Shown here: piece after piece, positions 5,890-12,970 of the stretch
How the letters are laid out: each line of letters begins with the position of its first letter
How positions within the stretch are numbered: position 1 is the stretch's first letter
NCBI GenBank assembly: GCA_964404765.1
Contig: CAYOLL010000168.1
Coordinates: forward strand, 1-12,970
Direction: 5' to 3'
Source of the DNA: CAYOLL01 sp964404765 [NCBI: uncultured Gemmatimonadota bacterium]
Lineage (GTDB): Bacteria; 4572-55
Length of the DNA stretch: 12,970 nt
The notes under the pieces: generated by a model
Database searches by the model: none
The model's input: the letters and a program-made list of their open reading frames with translations, nothing else
Told to the model about the DNA's origin: nothing
Position numbers and translations under genes: made by a program

Positions 5890-8800
5890 CTAACGAAGCG
5901 ATGCATTTCTTGGCAAAAAACTTTGGTTAATACTGTGAACATTGCTGGTACTGCTAACGGAAGTCAGCAAAAGCAAATCCTGAACATTCACCTTACCATC
6001 GTGATTCAGATCGAGCAGCGACGATATCAAGGGCGTCGAAGGTAGAAAGCCCAAAACGCGCCGAGTCATGACTTGAATTGCAGCTCTGTCACTGTTGGTA
6101 ACAAGCAGCAATGCTTCGGCGCGGCGGCCAATTTCATCAAATACGGTCAGTTTGAAATATTGTGGTGGGTAGTCCGCCTGCAGCGAAGTCAAGCAAAAGT
6201 TAAAATCTGGTCCTTGCCGCACCGATTGAACGACCATCAACGCAGCATTCCCAAAATCAGCCGAAACATTTTTTACATCCAACGTCATAGCGGCATTAAG
6301 CGTTATCCCCAATGAATCATACAATGACAGGCAGTAAGGCAGGTTCGCCGGCAACGGCGCGCGAATAATCCGACACAATCCGCAGTCGTTCAGTGCGATT
6401 TTTGGGGTTGAGGTAAAAGCCAAAAAGTCGTAACCCAGATCATCCGTATGGGTGGTGATGTTCATGGCTCGATCAACTACCTGAAAATAAAACTCTTTGT
6501 CCGTATCGAAAGGCAAGACCAGATAAAACGTATCCGTAGCAGCAACACGTTTCAGACTGATAATTCGCCAATCACCTTCGGCCTGATTGCTTTGATCACA
6601 CTCGCCACGGCCGATCCAGTCAGTGACCGTTAGGTAGACGCTATCTATGTCGGAATCACCAGTAAGGGCATCGCTGGCAATGACTCGAAAATAGATACTA
6701 TCCGCCTCCGTCCAGTAATCGGAGTGCAGGACACGCGGCTTTTGCCGGTCGGCTAAAGGCGAATTAAGATACCGCAATTCGAAATGAGTTAACACACGTT
6801 GATATTCTTCATCCTGATTATATTCACCTAGTGGCACAGCGACAACCCGTGATAGCCGCAGGTTGACGTTTGGAATGTTGGGAATCGGTTTGTAGTCGTC
6901 ATCATCTTTAAATAAAGGTTGAATGGTCTGATTAGCCCAGACCGAACCGAAATACATTTTTTCCGGTGGGATGTGACAATATTGACGATAGCGTCCGCCC
7001 AGAAACAAAAAGCCGCGAAACTCATCGTAATTTACCGTGGGTGTGGGCGGATAATAAATGGGTTGAATGGTACGGCTGTAACCGACATCCAAATCAGTAT
7101 TGCCTTCGCTGTTGCCAATAGACGCTTCCACATACCAGAGCGAATCACCCTCAATCACTCGGGCGCGCCAATCATAAGTCGCATTTACGACAAGCGTTTC
7201 CCCATTTCCATCCATAATTCGCTCAGGAGTTGCGGCACGTCGCGCGGATGGTGTCAAAAGCTGATACATGGGCAGGCCGTAGTGAATCAAGCCCGTCAAT
7301 ACTTTCACATCAATATCATCCAAATGGCCGGTAACATAGCCCGTTTGCCCGGGCGCATTCACGCGGGTCTGGACGTACTGATGCTCCACATCGCGCAGCA
7401 AAATTCCCGTTTCCACAGGCTCATTGGCGGCAAAACGGCGGATCATTTCCCGGGTCATATCCACCATCACTTTTTCGCTGTAGCCCACACTGCCCACAAA
7501 GGCAAAACCCGCGCCCCAATTGCCGATAAACACGGATGCGCCTTTCTTCAGGTATTCAGCGGCAAAATCCTGCGGTTTTTTCGCCTCAGAACCGGCATTA
7601 AAGCCCAGGTAACAAGCCGGAGAATAAACCAGCGGACCGTTCAGACGAGCCGTTAAATTGATCGGCGCAAAATCTACCGAGCCAAAAGCATCCATTTCGT
7701 AATGCAGGGCATGGCTGAGGGGGAAGATGATTTGCGCAATTGACATTCGCTCCAGAATGCGTGGCAGCGTGGTTTCATTGCCAGTCAGATGGGTAACGGC
7801 AACATTTCCAGAAGCCAGAGATGCGGCAACAGAATCGGCGCAATCCTTGATTAGCAGACCATCGGGCGGGTCATAGTCAAAAACGAGCGCTGCCTGGGGC
7901 CGGATTTTTCCCTGTCGCTGTAAATATTGGTTGAGATATTGCAAAATATCGCTGCTGGATTCGATTAACCGGCCGATGGGATGCGCAGGCAGTGGAAAAT
8001 TTGGATCAGCCAATTCCGGGTAACCCAATTTTGGCGCGCCATAGGCATTGTCGGTCAGCATGTAATTATGGCGGATGGCGTAACCAAGATGGGTGGAGTC
8101 GTTGACTTTGTTTTGATATTGATCGGCATCGCGAAAGACTTCCACCGGGTTTTCCAGAGCAAAGTGCGGAATGGCGCTATCCGGCCCAATCAAAATGACA
8201 AACTGTTTTAGTCGGACATAATCGTCCACCAGTAACGGGTTAATGCCCTTTGTTTTGATAGCCTGCACGATGACGTTGGCCCGTTGTACATCAATTCCGT
8301 CCCAATTTTCGTACTCGGCACGGGCAATCTTGCCTGCGTCAATCACCTGGCCGGGATATTCGCCAAACTGGGCCGTTTGATACACCAATCCCAACAGGGA
8401 ATCCAACTCTGCCGCGGTGCCCGATAACCGCTCCGGGTTGATGACAAAAACGGCTTCCGGCAAGTTGTATTCACCAAAGGTCGGCGTGTACAAATTCACG
8501 CGAAAAGCCGTCGTGTCGGCCAACCCCTGTGGATCGGTCACAATGACGGTCGCGGTGTCCGTCAATTGTGCTAAACTGCTTGTAAAGTAGAGCAAGCCAT
8601 TGTCGTCATGCACAGTTGCGTGTCGTATGGAAATTGTCCAATGCAGTTGGTCTATGGGCGTATCACGATCGCTGATGTAATCTTTGAGATCGAGATAGGG
8701 ATAGGCATCGCGCTCTGGATTGGGCGCGGCGTTGGGTTGCCAGTAATCGGGGATGGGTTGGATGACCGGTGTGTAAAGATCAAAACCCTTGACCTGAAAG

Positions 8801-10311
8801 GTATGCGGCTTCAAATTGTTATGAACAGTCACCTGCGCAGCAAAAAAATCTCTTTGCGAGGGACTGAAGGTCACCTCAAGTGCGGCAGAATTGTTCACTA
8901 GCGTGACTGGAAAAGCGCCGTTTACCGTAAAGGGTCCGCTTGCGTCAAGGGACACGCGATCAACCGTCATAGGCCCTTCGCCGCTATTGGTGATGGTGAG
9001 TTGAGTTGTCCGGCTGGAATCCTGGGAAACAAAGCCAAAGTCGTATATGCCATCGGCTGGAATCAACGCTTGATCATGCCACAGGGTAATGTTTGGATGC
9101 AAGTCACGGCGGGTGCCAAAGTTGTTCTGGCCAAAACGCGGCCAGGGCGAGTCCGCATAAACGGACATGGCCGTAAGATAATCATCGTATGTCCAGGGCT
9201 TCGCTCCTTCTATGGCGATGACCTTCCCGCCATTGACAAGACCGAATGTGCCTAAGTATATCGTGCCGTCTGGGCCGATTACCGGGGAACAGATTAATCC
9301 ACCGAAGTATTGGCGACTCCATAATACTTTGCAAGAATCCGGTGAAAGCGCATAAAGCCTGCCGCCTGAGACTACGTTCCAATCATCCGCTACATAAACT
9401 GTCCCATCGGCGCCAATAACCGGCGAGGTATAAACATCGTGCTCGGCTCTAAAATCACATACGCGAGAGCCATCTTCCGGCCGAAATTTATAGGTTCGAT
9501 TGTTTATCATCCCGGCAATGTAGACTGTGCCATCCGGGTGAATAGCGGGTGAGGAACGAATATGCGTTCCCACCGGCGCACGCCATTTCAAGCTGCCATC
9601 CGGATTTAGCGCATATACGGCTCGCTCCATGTCGCCTGCGCCAAAAAAGATGGTACCGTCCTTGCCAATGGCCGGGGTGGATTCAATGTCTCCAATCGTA
9701 CCAAATTTCCACTTGAGGTCACCGTTTGGATGCACTGCGTAAAGGGTATCATCCGTGCTGCCGATGTATATGGTGCCATCTGCGCCAATGGCCGGAGACG
9801 AAATCCAAATTGTGCCGGATGTGCAATGTTTCCATTTTAACGTATTATCCGGATTGATTGCATAAAGGCAGTTATCACCGCTGCCTACGTATATGGTGCC
9901 ATCGCGGCCTAACGCCGGCGACGAGCCGACAATTCCGCTTGTTTCATAACGCCATTTTATTTTTCCCGTCAAAGAGTTGATGGCCGAAACGTATTTTCCG
10001 TCGCCAAAATAGATAGTCCCGTCAATGCCGATAGCCGGTGATGAAACGGCCTGCCCTTCATTAGCAATTTCGTAAACCCACTTTGTTTTTGGCGTGCCGT
10101 CGTAGTAGAGCGCATAAAGATAGCTTTTTTGAGCAGCCGGGCTGGCCGAAACGACGTAGAGCGTGTTATCTCGGCCAATTGCTGGGGATGCGCCAATGCC
10201 CTGCCCTAATGTCTGGTACGACCAAAGGATATCGCCCGGCGCGGCAATGGATTCAGCTACCGCCGTAACTACGATTATAATCCAGCTAAAGACACAAAAC
10301 CGATATGACAT
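5890..10311 (-). CDS. Exported multidomain protein: PQQ-like propeller, Ig-like domains, C25-like peptidase, EF-hand/dockerin motif
   Basis: A 1473-residue exported protein. A signal peptide (hydrophobic 7-19, likely cleavage near SIAA-24) precedes eight SPAIGxDGTIYxG motifs (about 42, 90, 130, 171, 211, 253, 295 and 341), the signature of a BamB/PQQ-like beta-propeller. Residues about 420-510 form an ASH/HYDIN-like Ig domain and 515-607 a cadherin-like domain. About 615-990 resembles a C25 (gingipain)-like caspase-fold peptidase, with candidate catalytic His867 (PLSHALHYE) and Cys900 (VYSPACYLG), followed by LKKGASVFIGNWGAG (921-935). Beta-rich domains fill 1040-1400. The end holds one EF-hand-type loop, DLNHDGKVNVQD (1434-1445), as in dockerins. 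No T9SS sorting domain is present. Start ATG 10309-10311 has GGAGG at 10318-10322. Likely a surface or secreted protease or scaffold; the substrate is unknown. Confidence 0.85.
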   Translation of the reverse strand: MSYRFCVFSWIIIVVTAVAESIAAPGDILWSYQTLGQGIGASPAIGRDNTLYVVSASPAAQKSYLYALYYDGTPKTKWVYEIANEGQAVSSPAIGIDGTIYFGDGKYVSAINSLTGKIKWRYETSGIVGSSPALGRDGTIYVGSGDNCLYAINPDNTLKWKHCTSGTIWISSPAIGADGTIYIGSTDDTLYAVHPNGDLKWKFGTIGDIESTPAIGKDGTIFFGAGDMERAVYALNPDGSLKWRAPVGTHIRSSPAIHPDGTVYIAGMINNRTYKFRPEDGSRVCDFRAEHDVYTSPVIGADGTVYVADDWNVVSGGRLYALSPDSCKVLWSRQYFGGLICSPVIGPDGTIYLGTFGLVNGGKVIAIEGAKPWTYDDYLTAMSVYADSPWPRFGQNNFGTRRDLHPNITLWHDQALIPADGIYDFGFVSQDSSRTTQLTITNSGEGPMTVDRVSLDASGPFTVNGAFPVTLVNNSAALEVTFSPSQRDFFAAQVTVHNNLKPHTFQVKGFDLYTPVIQPIPDYWQPNAAPNPERDAYPYLDLKDYISDRDTPIDQLHWTISIRHATVHDDNGLLYFTSSLAQLTDTATVIVTDPQGLADTTAFRVNLYTPTFGEYNLPEAVFVINPERLSGTAAELDSLLGLVYQTAQFGEYPGQVIDAGKIARAEYENWDGIDVQRANVIVQAIKTKGINPLLVDDYVRLKQFVILIGPDSAIPHFALENPVEVFRDADQYQNKVNDSTHLGYAIRHNYMLTDNAYGAPKLGYPELADPNFPLPAHPIGRLIESSSDILQYLNQYLQRQGKIRPQAALVFDYDPPDGLLIKDCADSVAASLASGNVAVTHLTGNETTLPRILERMSIAQIIFPLSHALHYEMDAFGSVDFAPINLTARLNGPLVYSPACYLGFNAGSEAKKPQDFAAEYLKKGASVFIGNWGAGFAFVGSVGYSEKVMVDMTREMIRRFAANEPVETGILLRDVEHQYVQTRVNAPGQTGYVTGHLDDIDVKVLTGLIHYGLPMYQLLTPSARRAATPERIMDGNGETLVVNATYDWRARVIEGDSLWYVEASIGNSEGNTDLDVGYSRTIQPIYYPPTPTVNYDEFRGFLFLGGRYRQYCHIPPEKMYFGSVWANQTIQPLFKDDDDYKPIPNIPNVNLRLSRVVAVPLGEYNQDEEYQRVLTHFELRYLNSPLADRQKPRVLHSDYWTEADSIYFRVIASDALTGDSDIDSVYLTVTDWIGRGECDQSNQAEGDWRIISLKRVAATDTFYLVLPFDTDKEFYFQVVDRAMNITTHTDDLGYDFLAFTSTPKIALNDCGLCRIIRAPLPANLPYCLSLYDSLGITLNAAMTLDVKNVSADFGNAALMVVQSVRQGPDFNFCLTSLQADYPPQYFKLTVFDEIGRRAEALLLVTNSDRAAIQVMTRRVLGFLPSTPLISSLLDLNHDGKVNVQDLLLLTSVSSTSNVHSINQSFLPRNASLR

Positions 10312-10337
10312 GAAAAGCCTCCGCTCAAAAGGTGAAA

Positions 10338-10368
10338 GCGAGTTGCCTGCAGGCCGCAGGCAACTCGC
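10338..10368. terminator. Strong 13-bp hairpin, possible weak terminator of the upstream gene
   Basis: GCGAGTTGCCTGC (10338-10350) is perfectly complementary to 10356-10368 with a 5-nt loop. It lies 36 nt after the stop of the 841-residue gene and 16 nt before the GGAGG site of the next gene. On the minus strand it is followed by TTTCACCTTTTG rather than a clean U-run, so termination would be weak. An intercistronic stability hairpin, or a control element for the downstream gene, is equally possible. Confidence 0.5.
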
Positions 10369-10404
10369 CGACTTTGATTAAACCTACAGTATAAAATCAA
10401 CTCG

Positions 10405-12930
10405 TTATTTGAGCAAAGTCATTCGCTTTGTTTCGGAAAATTCTCCGGCTTGAAGGCGATAAAAATAAATGCCACTGGGAACGTCAGCCCCGACCTCATT
10501 TGTCCCGTTCCAAATCACGGTGTGTTCGCCAATGCCCTTCTCTTCATCAATTAACGTTTTGACCAATTGCCCGGCGATATTGAAGACTTTTAGCGCAACC
10601 GGCCCGGCTTGTGGCAATTGAAAGGCAATTGTCGTGCTTGGGTTGAAGGGGTTGGGGTAGTTTTGTCCTAATAATAGAACTTGGGATATAACCACATTTT
10701 CTTTTTTCTCATCAAGACCCGCAATGCCGGCGACAGCCATCCCGTTACTGGTTACGCGCAGGCTGTAATCGCTCATTGCCCAGTTGTATCCGACAACTTT
10801 GACGTAGTAGCGACCCGTCGTTGTGGCATTGTAACTACCGGTTTCCGGGTTGTTGGTAGTGTACCCACGCGCTACATAGTTGGTGGTGTTGCTGGCAGTG
10901 TAAAGGTACCAGTCCAAATCCTGCCCGGTAGTGTTGATGGATAGACTAATCGTGATTGATCCCGTGCCGGTTAAATCAAAATAAAACCAATCAAAATCCA
11001 ATATCGTACCAATACTGCCTGAAACAGGCTTGCCGGAGCCAACAGGTCCATCGGCTTTATCCGGTTGATTGTTTTCCTCGGATTCCTGCGTAATCGGATT
11101 AACCGTCAAGCTTGTAACGGCAGTTGTTGTATTACCGCTATTGTCCGTTACCTTTAAGGTAATCATGTATGTCCCCAACGTCAGTTTGTTATAAGCATGG
11201 GATGGGTTGGCAGTGGTTCCGGTTGTACCGTCGCCAAAATTCCAAAGATAGCTGACGATTGTGCCATCGGGATCGTATGAATCAGCGCTGCTGAAGTTAA
11301 TCGTCCCACTGTCGCCATTCAACGCATATGGGCCGTTGACGTTGGCAACGGGAAGTGGTGATGGAAGCACCGCTAGTTCGTATGCACCCATGTCCGGGTT
11401 TGTCCCTGCGGGCATCGGTCTAATCCGACCATCCATATCCGTGGCGGGGTAGTTTGTGAGTGTTCCTCTACCCAAACACGGGCTGATATTGGTCAAATGA
11501 TAATCACCGTTTGAAGGGTTCACAAATTGCGGCGGTAAATTGGTGTTTCCCATTCCAGTATAACCGCCTTTGATATTACTGTGGGTCACAGTCGGATTGC
11601 AATGATCGCGAGCTACAATTTCTCCGCCAGTGTTATTGTAGATGATTGAGTTTACGATGATTGGATTTGAATAATAAAATATTCCAATCCCACCGCCATA
11701 GCTGCTAGAACTCATGTTATTCGAGATGGTACAATTGCGAATAATGGGAACACATGCACCTGAAACTCTAATTCCACCACCGCTAATGGAGCCACCTTCA
11801 TCACGAGCCGTATTATTGATAATCAAACAGTTCTCGACTAACGTAGATGCGCGAAGAATTCCTATACCGCCCCCGTCATCGCTAGCTGTATTGTTCCGAA
11901 TAATACAATTCCGAATCCGAGAATAGCTTCCTTGCGTGATATTGATGCCCGCTCCATAGACACCTTTGTTGTTTTGAACGATGCAGTGATCAATATCGAG
12001 CGCACGGATTGAATTCGCATTTATTGCGCCGCCAGCTTCTTGCTCTATATTGCTCCGATTAGAAAAGTTGGCATATTCAAACACACAGTAGTATAAACGA
12101 TTGGTATCAACCGACGAAGGCTGAAAGCGAATCCCTTTCCAGCCCGTAGTTGGATTAGATGCAGTAAAAGCAATCATTTGATCCTTTATACCAGACGCTT
12201 GGAGTGTACCACCAACAGTTAGCTTGTAAGGTCCGTCAAAAACTACTCGGACACCCGGTTCTATGCGTAGCGTTTGGCCTGTCGGAATAGTCAAATCGCA
12301 ATCGACTTCAATTGGACTATCACTTAAACTCCAGACTCCAGAAACACCCCCATACGTTTGGCATGGAGTAGGGCGAATTGAACAGGATGTGGCGTTAGAC
12401 GAATTAACAATCCAATTATAAACGATCGGATATTGATTATAGCCTTGATTGGGATGCTTCCCTGACACATAAACAACATGCATGCCATCGGATAGATTAC
12501 TAACAGTGAACTTATCACTATTAGTATAGGATGTCCAATTGTTATCATCCAATTTAAAAGCAAACTGAGTACCGATAAGATCAGAACCGGCCATTATAGT
12601 AGCGGATGTTTCAGAAGTGAGTGCACATGGTGTTTGCGTAAAAGTTAGAGCCGGTGCAGGAGGTATTTGCTGGGAACTACAGCAAAGTCGGGCAACTTTT
12701 GTTTTCTCTTCCAGTAATTCTCCAGCCATATCGTAGGCATGAAGAGAAATAACATATGCTCCATTTCCGCCAATGTTATTTAGGTTGAATTGAGGTGCAT
12801 TGATGCCCGGAAAAACCGGAAAACTTTTAAGAGCAACCCGATCATTGTTAATATTGTAAACGGAAAAGGTGGCGTATACAGCATTCCCATTTAACTGATA
12901 GTAGCATCCAACATCGTTGTCAATAGGCAT
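10405..12930 (-). CDS. T9SS cargo protein, beta-helix/PKD/PPC, probably 5'-truncated
   Basis: An 841-residue secreted-type protein. The N-terminal 180 residues are beta-rich with no family I recognise. Residues about 195-520 form a right-handed parallel beta-helix with NCxIxNNT-type turns (for example 341-347 and 397-405), ending in NPDMGAYE as in choice-of-anchor Q domains. A PKD domain (525-611; DPDGTIVSYLWNFGDG) and a PPC domain (about 615-727) follow. The end is a T9SS type A sorting domain (755-841; GQNYPNPFNPSTTIAF, GIYFYRL), which directs type IX export and surface attachment or release. A T9SS cargo needs a Sec signal peptide, but none is present. The ATG at 12928-12930 follows an in-frame TAA directly, lacks a ribosome binding site, and abuts a repeat block resembling an insertion-sequence end. 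I infer loss of the 5' part, probably leaving a pseudogene. Confidence 0.8.
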   Translation of the reverse strand: MPIDNDVGCYYQLNGNAVYATFSVYNINNDRVALKSFPVFPGINAPQFNLNNIGGNGAYVISLHAYDMAGELLEEKTKVARLCCSSQQIPPAPALTFTQTPCALTSETSATIMAGSDLIGTQFAFKLDDNNWTSYTNSDKFTVSNLSDGMHVVYVSGKHPNQGYNQYPIVYNWIVNSSNATSCSIRPTPCQTYGGVSGVWSLSDSPIEVDCDLTIPTGQTLRIEPGVRVVFDGPYKLTVGGTLQASGIKDQMIAFTASNPTTGWKGIRFQPSSVDTNRLYYCVFEYANFSNRSNIEQEAGGAINANSIRALDIDHCIVQNNKGVYGAGINITQGSYSRIRNCIIRNNTASDDGGGIGILRASTLVENCLIINNTARDEGGSISGGGIRVSGACVPIIRNCTISNNMSSSSYGGGIGIFYYSNPIIVNSIIYNNTGGEIVARDHCNPTVTHSNIKGGYTGMGNTNLPPQFVNPSNGDYHLTNISPCLGRGTLTNYPATDMDGRIRPMPAGTNPDMGAYELAVLPSPLPVANVNGPYALNGDSGTINFSSADSYDPDGTIVSYLWNFGDGTTGTTANPSHAYNKLTLGTYMITLKVTDNSGNTTTAVTSLTVNPITQESEENNQPDKADGPVGSGKPVSGSIGTILDFDWFYFDLTGTGSITISLSINTTGQDLDWYLYTASNTTNYVARGYTTNNPETGSYNATTTGRYYVKVVGYNWAMSDYSLRVTSNGMAVAGIAGLDEKKENVVISQVLLLGQNYPNPFNPSTTIAFQLPQAGPVALKVFNIAGQLVKTLIDEEKGIGEHTVIWNGTNEVGADVPSGIYFYRLQAGEFSETKRMTLLK

Positions 12931-12970
12931 TTAAAAGTGTACCAAAAATCGGCACCAAAAGTGTACCACC
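12931..12970. mobile_element. Probable insertion-sequence end (IS21-like?), running off the window
   Basis: The last 40 bases contain AAAAGTGTACCA twice, at 12933-12944 and 12957-12968, spaced 24 bp and separated by AAATCGGCACC. Short tandem copies of GTGTACCA/AAAAGTG-type sequence at an element's edge resemble ends of some IS21-family elements; this is recalled, not checked. The junction lies exactly where the neighbouring secreted protein loses its expected signal sequence. No transposase gene is visible inside the window. Confidence 0.5.

Noticed and set aside
6919-7656. 245-codon open frame on the plus strand
   Set aside because: It lies wholly antisense within the 1473-residue protein gene, which has clear domain motifs here; the plus-strand translation has no recognisable motif.
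9180-10200. Regularly spaced similar DNA segments resembling a CRISPR or tandem repeat array
   Set aside because: The repeats are degenerate, about 120-140 bp apart, and in frame; they encode the repeated SPAIGxDGTIYxG motif of a beta-propeller.

Overview
The window looks like chromosomal DNA from a member of the Fibrobacterota-Chlorobiota-Bacteroidota (FCB) group, for example Ignavibacteria, Calditrichota or a related candidate phylum. Three things suggest this: a textbook type IX secretion (T9SS) type A sorting domain beginning QNYPNPFNPSTTI on the 841-residue protein, a promoter in the Bacteroidetes style (TTTG, 19 nt, TAnnTTTG), and large modular secreted proteins built from PQQ-like propeller, PKD, PPC and dockerin-like modules. 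No rRNA, tRNA or taxonomic marker gene is present, so a finer assignment is not possible. Every gene I can support lies on the minus strand and is transcribed from right to left.

Right part (about 5.8-12.97 kb): two large envelope or secreted proteins. The first (10405-12930) is a beta-helix/PKD/PPC protein with a T9SS sorting domain. It has no signal peptide and no ribosome binding site, and its ATG abuts 40 bases carrying tandem copies of a 12-bp sequence that resemble an insertion-sequence end, so it is probably 5'-truncated. A long perfect hairpin separates it from the second (5890-10311), a 1473-residue exported protein. This combines an eight-motif PQQ-like beta-propeller, an ASH-like Ig domain, a cadherin-like domain, a gingipain (C25)-like cysteine peptidase domain and a C-terminal EF-hand/dockerin-like motif. 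A rho-independent terminator follows it.

Middle part (0.66-5.8 kb): a four-gene set that reads as a small lipid or secondary-metabolite pathway. It begins at a strong FCB-type promoter and ends at a strong terminator. In order of transcription it encodes an alpha-oxoamine synthase (PLP enzyme of the serine palmitoyltransferase/KBL/BioF/CqsA family), an extended short-chain dehydrogenase, a SAM-dependent methyltransferase with a PhcB-like N-terminal region, and a divergent mannitol-1-phosphate dehydrogenase (MtlD) family enzyme. A plausible chemistry is condensation of an acyl thioester with an amino acid, ketone reduction, methylation, then redox on a polyol phosphate or similar group. The product is unknown. 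The set is interrupted between the reductase and the methyltransferase by a segment containing a 269-bp MITE-like element with perfect 19-bp terminal inverted repeats and a 6-bp target duplication; a 14-bp direct repeat brackets the whole interruption.

Left edge (1-406): the 5' part of a small protein of unknown function running off the window, with a clear ribosome binding site.
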